A stretch of 64,000 nt of DNA from Lepidodermella squamata (GCA_047495785.1 JBLDXI010000007.1:2046001-2110000); one strand, 5' to 3'. Counted from the first letter of the stretch, positions 24,017-34,772 are shown. Notes: generated by a model not told the origin, from the letters alone. Translations and numbers: made by a program.

Positions 24017-27000
24017 ATGGCCGCTCTTGCTACTCAATATTTGGATGCGTTTTTCAACAGCCCAGAAAGTCCGTCCACCTTAAGAATCATCGAACAAATC
24101 AGCACTCCGGCTGAGGCGAAACGAATTCAAGAAAGAATGGCTATCGAATGCCGAGGTGAAAACAACGTAGCTCGACCGGCTAATCCGACGCTTCACGCCA
24201 AAGCTAACTTGTTATTCGGCGAGGGTAAATACACTGAGGCTATAACAATTTACAAAAGTATTATCGGCGAAGCTCCCGGTGATTATAAGCTTTACTCGAA
24301 CATTGCGTTGTGCAACTTCAAACTCGGCCGCTATGAAGAAGCTGTTGTTTATTCGTCGGTTGTGACGCGATTTCTCGATAAAAAATGGCTGAAATCTCAG
24401 GCTAAACTTGTTGAAAGTTACACGCGTATGGGCTACGCTCAACTAGCCCTGTCCTACATCGATTTGATCCAGGAAAATTTTGCGAGAAGTGATTGTGATA
24501 TATTGGAAGATCAAATTTCAAATGCCAAGGCCACCCTGAGCCGGAGTTCGTTCAAAGTAGCTGATAGCAGTGATTTGGATGCGACAATCGCTCGAATTTT
24601 ATCGCCTGATTTGAGCGATGAAAAGCTGTTGTATCTACTCAACCATTGCATTTACCATTTTGGGGACGGTGATTATTCTGAAGAAATACAGAGCCCGGTG
24701 GAAATTCTGGAAAAAGTCGATACGTTGAGCAGTTTTACGCGTGGGAATTCGTTTGAAATCTCGTCACTGTCAATCGAGAAACTGCACATTTTGGCGTTGT
24801 ATCTCATTTTCGCGGGTGATTATGCGAAGTTGTCGCGGCGGTTTGCTGAGGCGTTGGTTATTCGACCGGTTTTTCGGACTTTTTTGAATAAACTGGCGCT
24901 GTTTTTTACGAGTCGAAGCGGCATGAGTGGCACGTTGAAAGCTGTTCCTTTTGGACCGGTAAGTTTGAAATTATTTATAGGTTCTATACATTTAAGCACT
25001 CAAGCGCAAGTCTTATAAAATGTATTTGATCAAAATTGAACCTAAATAAAGTGTATAAATAATTGTAAACATTTATACATTTTTATTTGAAATAATTATA
25101 ATTACACCGAGGACCGAGGCACTGCTTTAGGAAAAATATAAGGGTTCGTGAAAAGGAAACATAAGGGAATTTATACTTCTTACATGCATCGTAACTAAGA
25201 TGTGGGGAACGTGTCGGATCAGTAGAATTAAATTATTCGAGAAGCAGGAAACCTATTATCAAGGAAACATAGATCGAAGTGAATTGCATTTTGAGTGGAA
25301 AAACCTCATATGCTCGGATTCTCGAGTTTTTCAAGGTCGGAGAAACTTCATTAAAACACGCGAAGTACTTTGTTGTCGACCCATGATCATAGATTCGCCG
25401 ATTTCGTGACTAACAGAATCCTGGTGGCTCATTTTTTCGATAGTTGTTTCAAAAATCGCTTCTTAACTTTCTAAATTGGCAACCGCAGCAGCAGGCTGCT
25501 CCAGTAGCGCCAGGGGGTACCGGAACAATTCATATGGAAAAGACCTAACATTTATGTAGATGAAAGTAATGGATTTTGAGTCAGAAGTTGAAACATGACC
25601 AGTTCATGAATTATAAATTAATACCAGAAAGAGCTGGCAATTTTCACCGTTCATTTCCATAAATATATCAGAGGTCTTTCAGTTCTTCGCCACGGCTCCC
25701 AGGGACCGCGGGCCAAAAACATCGCTCCATGCATCAGCTGGGAAGAATTCTCGAACGATCAGTGATAGATCGCTTTCTGACATCTAATTATCCCTGAGCT
25801 CGCCTTGCTTTTGCTCCATCGGCTCAGCGAGAGCGAGTGATTGCAAACAATTTGTAATCGTAAAACGCCGACAGTTTTAGATTCGCCATAGAAAAGTGAT
25901 CATGACACATATGATGGGGCTACACCCTCTGAAAACTGCTGCCGCGTCAGCTAGCAAATGTAGCAGTTTGTTCTCGCTCCCCACGTGGGTAGAATTCTAG
26001 AGCGGTGCTTGAACTTATTTTGAAATTCAACTTCTGATCTAGTGATGTGCTCAATTTTTAGGTTGCATTCTGCAATTTCATCAAGCTGCTGGTGTCACTC
26101 GCGGGCAATTCGTCCATCCTCAAGACTTATCTACTAAAAACAGAACCCTTCAAAACGCTGGAATGGCACGCGAATTTGTCTCTGGCCTCATTCTGCATAA
26201 CATCCCCGTACCAGCCTGTTAATCGCCAGGAAAACGTTAACTTCGACTGCCCAGCTTACCTATTGACGCTTTTCGTTCAAGAGGACGATTTTTTCCTGCA
26301 ATTCAACGACGCAGCCCGATTGGCTCAGTTCGCCAAAGCTTTTTCGATTCTAAGCTTAGTCTCTTCATTCGAATTTCACACAATGGACGACCCGTTATCC
26401 TCAATTACAGCCTGGTCGCTTTTTACGAAAAATAAAAAATCCGCCTCAATTTGCTTGGATCGTCCTGGAGTATGGACATATGCAATTCAGCGACTATACC
26501 GCCTCACAGAGTCTAAATTCAACGACGAGCCGAGTTGTGCAGATTTTGTCACGAATTTGAACGTAATTTCAGATTTGATAGAAACTTTTATCGCCGAAAA
26601 TCAGGACGAAAATTCTGTTATCGAGTTGAAAAATTGGAATCAACAAATTAACGCGCTAATGCTGGCCAGGTCGATTGCAACGTTGTTAGGCGACGATCTG
26701 CCGTCGCGGTTCGATCATCTCCTCGAGGATGAAATGAAGCAAATCGCGGCGAAATGTTACTACATTTCATCGCATTTCATCGCGAGATCGCTGCAGTTTT
26801 TCCACGCCTTCACTAAGCACGATTTCGCGATTCCATCGGCGGTTGAAGTTGTTAATTCGTACCCTAGACAGACTAGCCTGTTACCCGGGGCTTTGTTCTA
26901 CCTCGCCACAGCGACTGATGTGCCTAATAATACGTTATTTCGAAATAAGCTGATGTTATATAGCGGCTTTCGAGATTTCATCCATCAAAGCGTTGTTTTA

Positions 27001-27336
27001 GTTACAAAGGGCGATTTGGATGTGAAAATTAGAACTAATGCCGTGCTTATGTTATACCACATTCTCAGCGCTAATGACCGGTGTAGAAATTCGGCGTTTC
27101 AATATCTGGACGATGCGGAGGAGGATGATTTAGTGCGTAATTTGGTGGCGTTTATACGAAAACCGCAGAAAAGTGACCCGTTTTACGGGCGGCTGTTATC
27201 TGTTGCTGCTGGGCAGTTGTTGGCTGTTTTGGTCAAGTTGGACGCGCGGCTTGTTGACTTCGAGGAGAAGATTCGCGTTACGAAGGATGCGCATTTGACT
27301 AATGTTTATGAACAAGTTCTCAAAGATGCCCGGTGA
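24017..27336 (+). CDS. TPR-solenoid family member 5
   Basis: Two exons, 24017-24958 and 26062-27336, join in phase 0 to 738 residues. The head differs (MAALATQYLDAFF) and the exon-1 intron of members 2-4 is absent. Instead a 1.1-kb intron lies right after VPFGP, equivalent to the GGFFGPF block. TPRs read ANLLFGEGKYTEAITIYKS and LYSNIALC. The solenoid keeps EPF and RPGVWTY. The first clamp position is His rather than Lys/Arg, while the fifth is Lys, the only member with a basic residue there. It is closest to member 6, so the array has two subfamilies (1-4 and 5-6). It starts 79 bp after member 4. Confidence 0.85.
25478..25530 (+). repeat. Dispersed repeat, copy 2
   Basis: TTGGCAAC-x-GCAGCAGCAGGCTGCT-x-CAGTAGCGCC matches 55437-55505. 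The AGCAGC/GCTGCT arms form a short hairpin. It sits in the intron of member 5; the remainder of that intron (24959-26061) shows nothing else. Confidence 0.5.
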
Positions 27337-28377
27337 TTTTTCTCTTTGTTCCAATAATTGTAGTTTATTGGCAAACTATCGATGCGAAACTTTTTCTATA
27401 AATCTCTGATGTTAGAGATCAGTTTAACCAAAGGGGATTAATGTGCAACAATTTCACTAAATTCTATTATTTTAAAAACAATAGGTAATTGGCCGTAAAC
27501 AAGAGAAATATGGGGCTTGGCGTATTTCCTCTATTTCCACCAAATTATTACACAATTAATGTTATTTACACGTTTTTCTTGACGATTTTGACCTCAAGTT
27601 TTTCCACCTCAAAACATAGGAGACCCCAAAGTGTCACCGAAAAGGCTCACGGATTCAGCTTGACTCGGTTATCTCGGTTATCTCGGGTTATCTCGGCTGC
27701 GCATAAGAAAAAAAATCCGAATTGATTGCGCGACGTAATTAATGCCACGAAAAAAACAAAATTTGCTGGCGATCATTTTTCGAAATTAGCAATTATACCT
27801 GTAAACTTTGAAGCCCATCTCAGCAACCCTGATGACTATCAACCTAATAACGATATCGTTCGACTCCTCGTTCATTGATGTTGAAAGCGGCATCAACATC
27901 TCACGATGTCAAAAATTTCGTCAAACCCCACTTTTCACTTGTTAACGGTCAATTAATAATTTTGAGCATGAACATGAAACAAGATTGATTTTTCAAAAAA
28001 GAATTGATTGAGGAAATCATAATTTGAAAATTAAAAAAATTAAAGAAACATATTTCGATATCATAAAGCATGTTGCCATTTTTTCCAGCCTTTTGTTATT
28101 CTTATCTCTATTTTGAAGAGAAAGCAGAGACATTCAGCCAGCTTTTTGTGTGGAATAAAGATGAACAAATTGATGATTTGTGTGGCTTCAAAATCTTATT
28201 ATCAAATATTTATGAAATAGAATTAATTGAAATTGTTTGTAAAATGCCGTTTTTCGAATAGTTTTCGTTAGCTTTAGTCCGGACTAAACTGGGCTAGACC
28301 TAAATTCATTATTAATTTCGGAAAAACCTCGTAAAATAGGATGCATTTTTTATTCGGAATTATAACGGAACAATCGG
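27337..28377 (+). other. Intergenic region after member 5
   Basis: AT-rich. Only short frames occur, and none looks coding. A 21-base stretch near 27927-27947 (AAACCCC-x-TTTTCACTTGTT) is identical to one near 54266. Confidence 0.5.
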
Positions 28378-28383
28378 TTTATT
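28378..28383 (-). terminator. Poly(A) signal of secreted gene A
   Basis: CGAATAAA on the minus strand, about 105 bases after the stop, in the same context as in the two sister genes. Confidence 0.6.
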
Positions 28384-28485
28384 CGAGCGCTAATCATTTG
28401 AGACCCTTCACCAAAACTTTCTTATCTTGCTGGCATCTCCTCTTCTCCTTTTCCTCTTCTCAGCCTAGAAATCCTAAGTTATCGA

Positions 28486-29089
28486 TCATGGTATCCACCT
28501 GTAGGTCGGCAGAGTAGCAGGTCCGCCGTTTTCAGAACAGGTTCTGTACGCGTAGCAGATTTGTTTAGTTTTGTCGTACGCGAAGCCCAAATACTGGTAA
28601 GCTTGAGTGCGCGTCTTACAGGCGGAAATGTCTGGAGTATTAGCCCAAACGACGACGGGCGCATAGACTTTGCAAGTGAAGTCGATTTGCTTGAAGGGCA
28701 GGACTCTCTTAGCATCATCCACGACTGCTTTCGAATCGGGCGGGAGATATGCGTAGGTCGGCAGGGTGGCAGGTCCGGCACTCCCTGCGCAGTCCCTGTA
28801 CGCGTAACAGATTTTTTTAGCTTGGTCGTAGGCGAAGCTCAAAAACTGGTTGGCTTCGGTGCGAGTCTTGCAAAAGTAAATGTCTGCGGTATTGGCCCAG
28901 ACAGTTACGGGCGTCAGGCTTTTGCAGGTGTAGTCGATTTTCTGGTATGGATAGAATCCATTGCTGCTTTGGCCTGTTTTAGCAAAAAGAATTTAAGTCA
29001 ACTTCTTGCTGAAAGGCTCCACACTAACCTGAAGCAATAGCAGCAGAAGACGCAACGAAGGCTACCGCGAAAAGGAGCTTGCTTGGCAT
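28486..29089 (-). CDS. Small secreted protein A, two four-Cys domains
   Basis: Minus-strand exons 29089-29029 and 28973-28486 give 182 residues. Exon 1 (61 bp, phase 1) is only the signal peptide, MPSKLLFAVAFVASSAAIAS. Exon 2 encodes two tandem domains of about 75 residues. Each has a pattern C...W..(T/D)..I..C......Y..(G/S)FAYD...K.ICYAYR.C....GPATLPTY. Four cysteines per domain suggest two disulfides. A PAN/apple relative is possible but I do not recognise it. Secreted; role unknown. Exon 2 is 488 bp, the same length as in gene C at 38340. Confidence 0.85.
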
Positions 29090-29164
29090 TTTCTTGAGAA
29101 AAATATTCAAATGAATATGGGATTCAAAATGAATGAATGAAGTGAACTCATTGGGAGACAGTCT

Positions 29165-29215
29165 TACGAAGTCGACTTCCTTTGTTCTATCAGCTGCTAG
29201 CGCGCGGTGCGAGTC
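29165..29215 (-). promoter_or_regulatory. Conserved promoter block of secreted gene A
   Basis: Minus-strand GCGCGCTAGCAGCTGATAGA followed by ACAAAGGAAG is also present upstream of genes B and C. It contains CAGCTG (E-box) overlapping CTGATAG (GATA-like). A TATA-like GGGTATAATA lies about 20 bases upstream of the block on the minus strand. Confidence 0.6.
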
Positions 29216-29580
29216 GGAATTTTGTTCAAATATTATACCCGCTTTGATAATTGAAGACAATTAATAAAAAATGCAAAAACGTTACGGGAAATTTCTACTG
29301 TGAAAGCAGATATATTACCGCCTATCAAACCTTAGTGCTTTCGTCACTTACCGCTAGGCCTGAGTTTAAGGTTTCGCTCGAGATACGGAGCCTTCGTCTT
29401 GCTCCCCGCATAACAAAATAAAGCAGCTGATAAAATATGCATTAATTAAGAATTACGCCGTATAATAATTTTAGCATATTAAACTTAGACTTTATGTCTT
29501 TTTATTTTTAACTTCGATTCTGGTAATGAATACCGAGGTTTTTGACCATTTTATCCCGATGTCCTACAGGTAGGACAGTC

Positions 29581-29663
29581 GGTTTTTCATTCCTTCTGTT
29601 AAATTTTTTCATACAATTTGAATCGTGAAAAACGCTTGGGATCGACAGAAGGAATGAAAAACC
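29581..29663. repeat. Perfect 19-bp inverted repeat
   Basis: GGTTTTTCATTCCTTCTGT at 29581-29599 is the exact reverse complement of 29645-29663, with a 45-base loop. No coding role is apparent. Confidence 0.85.
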
Positions 29664-29688
29664 AATAGATGAGAAAGAACGTACTCAG

Positions 29689-29784
29689 CGTCAAATCTGA
29701 GTTTTCGATGGCTTGTTCAATAGGTAACGATACCGCTAGATGGGCCAAGGCCGAGATGGCCAAGGCAACTCGCATGGAAAACAT
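29689..29784 (-). pseudogene. Orphan signal-peptide exon
   Basis: Minus strand: MFSMRVALAISALAHLAVSL followed by PIEQAIENSDLTL, then a donor GTACGT at about 29688. It is a convincing secretory first exon with a TATA box about 70 bases upstream. I found no matching downstream exon before gene A, so the remainder may be lost, or exons may be too short to see. Confidence 0.35.
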
Positions 29785-29850
29785 CTTATAAGGAGTAGAA
29801 TTGATTTATGAGGAGTCGCAGATATGTGATTTAATCAAGCTGAGGCCGAT

Positions 29851-29860
29851 GTTATATACC
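29851..29860 (-). promoter_or_regulatory. TATA box of the orphan exon
   Basis: GGTATATAAC on the minus strand, about 70 bases before the first ATG at 29784. Confidence 0.45.
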
Positions 29861-29879
29861 AAGGTTGTTATTCCGGTTA

Positions 29880-31000
29880 CGAGCGGCACAGCTTCACATT
29901 TTAATCGGTGGCAAGTGGGTCCGCTCGCGTTTGGTCCGCCGAGTTCAAAAAGGTGCGGCTTTTTTTAACTCGGAAGATCCGGCACGCTATTCTGCTAATG
30001 TTTTTCATAGGTTTCTGCAGGCGACAACCAGGGCGTTACCGCGACTGGTTCGGAGCTTCCGGATGCCGAGGCTATCGTAAAAGTCTCGCACAGCGAAAGA
30101 GTCCACGTTCGGGCCGCGGTCCGTCAGTTCAAAATCGCTGATGAATCGTTCGAGACACGCCACGATGGTTAGCGCTTCCGTGGAAAGCAGTGAGTAGGCA
30201 ACGAGCAGCTTCGAAAAGGCATCATACAGGGTTAGTAGCCATCGATAGTAGCCACAAGGGCTTATAGCTGAATACGTGGAAAGCTTTGTGAAATGGGATG
30301 TCACTGATGGGTTTGCTAGTGCCAACTCCGCTGCATGAAAAATGCCGATCGAGGTGGTCCTCTCTCATTGGACGAGGACAGAAGTTACGGTATTATTTTT
30401 CCTTTGAAAAAGGACAGGCTATGAAAAGCCCAATTTTCGGGCAGTCATCTTGTTACACGATGCAGTGATGCAGAAGACTAGCCAAGATCTCGTTCTGCAT
30501 TGCGGAATGCACAGCAGGGCAGGGCCTAGCGACAGGCCACTGACCGCTTGGACACAGGGAAATCCAGTTTTAGGCACGCATGTGTTTGTTGATGTATCGC
30601 ATACGTTGGCTGATGCCTCCCAGGAAGAAGACCCAGACTGCGTAGCGCCACTTCTGTCTTTCTAGCGTGAGCAAACTGCTTGTGGCGATCGACTTGATCC
30701 TTTCTTATTGGACGAGGACAAAAGTTGGGTAGTAATTTTTCCCTCGAAGGAGGAGAGGAGAGAGGAGAGGCTATGAAAAGCCCAATTTTCGAGCAGTCAT
30801 CCTGGTAGACGATGCAGAGTTGCACAAGACCAGCGGCAGGGTTGGGCTTGGCGACAAGTCCATGGGAAGCGCTGGGCAGGAGGAAAACTTAGTATCAAGT
30901 TTTAGGCGCACGCAGATGTTTGTTGATGTATCGCATACGTTGGCTGATGCCTCCCAGGAAGGCCAAGACTGGTCAGATCGCTTTTGCACAGGCATCCGTT
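29880..31000 (-). mobile_element. Ty3/gypsy retrotransposon relic with duplicated RT segment
   Basis: Minus strand. At 30325-30005 an integrase core fragment reads YDAFSKLLVAYSLLSTEAL and TDRGPNVDSFAVRDF (second catalytic Asp region). Upstream on that strand, about 30820-30780 gives CIVYQDD, a reverse transcriptase catalytic box, and FLGGISQRMRYINKH, the RT end, appears in a shifted frame. The RT part occurs twice in tandem (about 30355-30660 and 30700-30975). Frames are broken throughout, so it is dead. The order RT then integrase fits Ty3/gypsy. Confidence 0.65.
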
Positions 31001-31382
31001 TTCTTATTTATCTGTACCTAACTCGGCCGATTGAGCATTTGTTGTTGAGCCAGCTGAGGCAGTAGATGAGGCGACTTTGAATGATGTCGGTTAAGAGGAT
31101 AAATTCCTATACAATATTCAATATTCCATGCTCATCTTTTTTCATGCTAATGTCGAAGGAATAGGAAAGCATTGACAATTTGATTAGAATTGGAAAAACC
31201 CGACGGTAGCCGGTTTCTTAATTACCAGAATTGGAATTAGAATGTTACACAGTTCGCCCAAGTTTCATTTAATATCACGATGAAAAACATTGGATCCTTG
31301 ATTCGAAATTATTTTCCAAACTGTTTTCATTTTTTTTACTCCTACAAAATGTTTTTAAATTCATCTTAGATTTATTTTACAA
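31001..31382 (+). promoter_or_regulatory. Upstream region and splice acceptor of member 6
   Basis: AT-rich upstream region. AAATTCATCTTAG with AG at 31368-31369 lies 13 bases before the ATG at 31383. With 4 kb to the previous paralogue, member 6 needs its own promoter, which I could not locate. Confidence 0.4.
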
Positions 31383-33653
31383 ATGTATGAATTGCTATTT
31401 GGCGACTTGGCTTTCGAGCAAAAAATCGATGGAAAATCCGCAAAAATCGCCGATAGCAAGGCTATCCTTGAAGTTATGAATCGTATCACCAGCCCAGAAT
31501 CAGCCGCTCAAATTCACGCCGAAATTCGAAAAAGCCTTGGCCACAGCGATGAACCGGCCGATGTAACTAAACCCCACGAAGACGGCAATGCGTTATTCAA
31601 AGAAGGAAAAATCGCCGAAGCGTTAAAAAAATACCGCGAGGCAGCTAAACTAAGGCCGTGCAACTATCGTTTATACTCGAATATTGCACTTTGCCACGAA
31701 AAATTGGGCCAATTCAAGGAGGCGGCTTCAAACGCGTATTTCAGCACGATTTTGAACGACGATTGGATTAAAGGCCACTACATTTTCGCGAATTCCTATA
31801 CGAAATTGGGACATGTCGACCTGGCTTCGTTGATTTTATGCAATAAGGGCAGCTCTTTTCCGAGTGATGAACTGAGTCGAACAATCGGCGAATTCAACGC
31901 TATTCCAAGCATTTTTCGAGACATGAAAAATGTGTTGAGAAATTTGCTTGAATCCATTAATTTGACAGCCGATGAAGTTATCGATGAATTATGCTACATT
32001 TCACGTCGAATGGTTTCTTACGATGAGGATGGGATGTTTCGATTCAACGAAATGTTCATGAATTTGATCTCGAAAAATCCGCAAATTTTGCGACTGGCTT
32101 CAATGCCTTCCTTCGATTTCGACTTGCTGGAGTTGACCGATCTTCGTTTAATTCGAGAAACTTTGATGTGCTACAGCTATTTATTCGACAATTGCATAGC
32201 AGCTTATCTGAATTCATTCCTTCAAAATTCGAATTTTCGCAATTTTCTTAATAAACTCGCCTGTTATCTAGCGACCAGCAAAGGCGCGAAGGCTGTAGTC
32301 GCCCGACCTGGTCTAGGCCAGTCGATCTATTTCTACCTCGCGAAAAATCTGGCGAATTTGTATCAACACGAATTGACTCGAAATCATTTCATCCGAAAAT
32401 TCGAGCCCTGCAACGATTTTAACTGGATGGCCTCGTTTATCGTCAATGGATTTTGCGTCATGCCTTTCGGGCCGATTTCTAAACTTCCCTTCGATCTCGT
32501 CCTGATTTCGGCCTATCTACGCGAGTCAGAATTTGCGGACCGCGAGTTCTCGCTGATTGATACGTTGACGAAAATCAAGCCGAATGACGCGAGGGTGAAA
32601 TCAGTCGCTCACCTCGCGATTGTGAGCCAATTCGATTTTCGCGAGAATTTCGACCCGACCGAGCGGGAACCGGCTGGTAATTGCGTGTATTTCTGGCGGG
32701 CGGTCTACGAGTCTGTTTTCCAGGCGAGTTACGAACGGCCTGAATTCTGGTTTTATCTAACGAAAAAACTTCAATACTACACCGATCTCGCGGAAAAGAA
32801 TGCGAAATTTCGAAAAAGTGACGGGCTATATCATTTGATTAAAATTCTAGACCCGATGATTCATAGCTATATGGGTCATCGACGCCCGGATAAAAATATT
32901 AGAGAGTGGAACGGAACTGATAATTCTGTGGTTTTAAGCGAAAATTTGGTGAAAATCGCGAAATTTCCGATAAAATCAGCCAGTGAAAAGTCGCATTGTG
33001 CCGCTTTGAGATGCATTGGCTGGCACGTGTTGATGTCTCGAGATTTTGCGGAAAATTTAGCAAAATTCGATTTTCTACTGCCTCAAATTTCGTGGCGAAT
33101 TCTCGACGCGAAAGATTACTGCTCAGAGAAAGCGTCGTATCGAAATTCGATTTTCCTACTGGCCTCGGTGATTCAAGTCGAAAAATCGAAGGTTCGCCAA
33201 TTTTTAGCGTCCGATCCTAAAAAATTGGAGGATTTAACAATTCGAGTGTTATTCGAAGGCTTCAACACGCAAAATCACGACGAGCTAGCCAATACGTGCT
33301 TGATTATTCATCACCTGTTGAACGGCGGCGGTGATCAGTGCGAGAAAATTGCGGCTCGAACCGTTGTTAAGGGGGTCGATGACGATGAAGACTACGTTCG
33401 GCTGTTCATTTTCAACTGCGTGTATGCGATTCAGAATTTTCGCGAGTCGACGCGAGTTTTGACCGAGCGAGAGTTGTCGAGCATGCCCGAGCAAACGGTG
33501 CTGTACGACGTGTTGGCGTGCGGCATGGCACTGGCTGCTCTCATGAAAGTGGACTGGGAGCGTATCACTCCGATGGTTGTTAGGTCTCATAAAATTCGCC
33601 TGCCGCGAGTTGACAATATTTACAAGCAAATGCTGAGAAACTGCAGTGATTGA
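31383..33653 (+). CDS. TPR-solenoid family member 6 (intronless)
   Basis: A single exon encodes 756 residues from ATG 31383 to TGA 33653. The head MYELLFGDLAFEQK matches the LFG motif of members 2-4. TPRs: GNALFKEGKIAEALKKYREA, LYSNIALC, then KGHYIFANSYTKLG. The solenoid keeps EPCNDFNW in place of APFNDFSFY and RPEFWFY in place of RPGVW. An armadillo-like C-terminus follows. The clamp has His, Asn, Asn, Lys and Ile at the five positions, so it is weaker than in Hop. It groups with member 5. It lies 4 kb from the rest of the array, beyond a retroelement relic and secreted gene A. Confidence 0.88.
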   Translation: MYELLFGDLAFEQKIDGKSAKIADSKAILEVMNRITSPESAAQIHAEIRKSLGHSDEPADVTKPHEDGNALFKEGKIAEALKKYREAAKLRPCNYRLYSNIALCHEKLGQFKEAASNAYFSTILNDDWIKGHYIFANSYTKLGHVDLASLILCNKGSSFPSDELSRTIGEFNAIPSIFRDMKNVLRNLLESINLTADEVIDELCYISRRMVSYDEDGMFRFNEMFMNLISKNPQILRLASMPSFDFDLLELTDLRLIRETLMCYSYLFDNCIAAYLNSFLQNSNFRNFLNKLACYLATSKGAKAVVARPGLGQSIYFYLAKNLANLYQHELTRNHFIRKFEPCNDFNWMASFIVNGFCVMPFGPISKLPFDLVLISAYLRESEFADREFSLIDTLTKIKPNDARVKSVAHLAIVSQFDFRENFDPTEREPAGNCVYFWRAVYESVFQASYERPEFWFYLTKKLQYYTDLAEKNAKFRKSDGLYHLIKILDPMIHSYMGHRRPDKNIREWNGTDNSVVLSENLVKIAKFPIKSASEKSHCAALRCIGWHVLMSRDFAENLAKFDFLLPQISWRILDAKDYCSEKASYRNSIFLLASVIQVEKSKVRQFLASDPKKLEDLTIRVLFEGFNTQNHDELANTCLIIHHLLNGGGDQCEKIAARTVVKGVDDDEDYVRLFIFNCVYAIQNFRESTRVLTERELSSMPEQTVLYDVLACGMALAALMKVDWERITPMVVRSHKIRLPRVDNIYKQMLRNCSD

Positions 33654-33743
33654 TCAACTCATACAGTTTGACTATTTTTTCATTTGGAAAAATTTGACAT
33701 GACGATTTTTCCCATTTTTTGACGTTTTTTTCGTTCATGGTTC

Positions 33744-33749
33744 AATAAA
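33744..33749 (+). terminator. Poly(A) signal of member 6
   Basis: AATAAA 90 bases after the stop codon. No AATAAA is seen in the short gaps between members 1-5. Confidence 0.6.
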
Positions 33750-34650
33750 ATCTCAGAATTGTATGGCCTGTCTTTTTCACCTGGCTTTTTCAGATAATCA
33801 TATAATCTTCAGATATTGTTCCAGTAATAAAATAATCGGAGTGGATATTCAAACTTGAATGCCGTCAAACGGGGCGACTTTAGCCAATGGGGTGACATTG
33901 CCATAGGTTTTTGCGATCGAGTTTAGATCACGCACGATGCGATTTTCTCAGGCATGATACATATCAAGTAGGATGTCAATTGAAAGCCCTGATGATGGAA
34001 AATTCAATTATATACGCTGTTGAACTGTTTGAGCCGTATTTAACTTGATAACTGACGTGGAATTGTGGCAAAGCGACCTTGTGTACGGTTTATATGCAGA
34101 TTGGGGGCTTTGCCCTAACTCAAACCGCAGGTGGAAAGGCGGATACCTCTCAAGTGGGGTCCCGCTGGATAGCTTGTGTCGGAGATTGCTCGATAATGAA
34201 AAGAATTTTTCATTTTGATCACGCCTGGTCGACTTTAGAGTCATCTAAATTCTGCCGAAAACTCAATTTTTTCGCTCAACTTTACCTGTGTTTAATCACC
34301 AGATATTGTGAAGGGCTGCATGCCGAAGTATGTTGAACGCATTCCAGCTGGTCTTTTCTTGGGCTTTCCAACGGTATCCCCCTCAAGGGGTCTTTATCTT
34401 GATACCTCTGAGATATGGCTATGCGAAATTCGCCCCATTTTTTCGTGGCAAAGTGACCCCTACTGGCAAAGTACTTACGTGATATTCGAAATACGTGACG
34501 CGCATGAGCCAATTGAAGAAGTCAGCATGCAGCCTGGCCTCGAATCGCTCGAGGATTCCCAGCTGAGAGATACGCAAGGGTGAGAAACCCGTGGTAAAAA
34601 TCAATAAGGCTAGTCTTATTTAAGTTGAAGCAAATTATGCTGTCTAGACT
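33750..34650 (+). other. Intergenic region
   Basis: Several overlapping short frames on both strands; none has a start context, splice pattern or motif I can support. Confidence 0.5.
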
Positions 34651-34695
34651 TGCCCCGCGCGCTAGCAGCTGATAGAACAAAGGAAGAAACTTGGC
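34651..34695 (+). promoter_or_regulatory. Conserved promoter block of secreted gene B
   Basis: CCCGCGCGCTAGCAGCTGAT then AGAACAAAGGAAGAAACTTG, about 80-120 bases before the ATG at 34773. It is nearly identical to the block of gene A. Confidence 0.6.
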
Positions 34696-34772
34696 GTCGA
34701 GTTCGTCAGTCTCCCCAAGTGTTCATTTAATTTTTATTTCATCTCCATTCAGTTGAATTTTTTCTCAAAACA

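Noticed and set aside
28070-28261. Plus-strand 63-codon frame
   Set aside because: AT-driven composition and no support from splice sites or homology.
184-33653. Calling the array UNC-45
   Set aside because: TPR placement fits, but the solenoid lacks sequence blocks I can assign to the UCS domain, and length is about 750 rather than 930 residues. Kept only as a possible distant relative.
34282-34583. Overlapping frames on both strands as a gene
   Set aside because: Both are open for only 76-91 codons, with no motif and no consistent splice sites.
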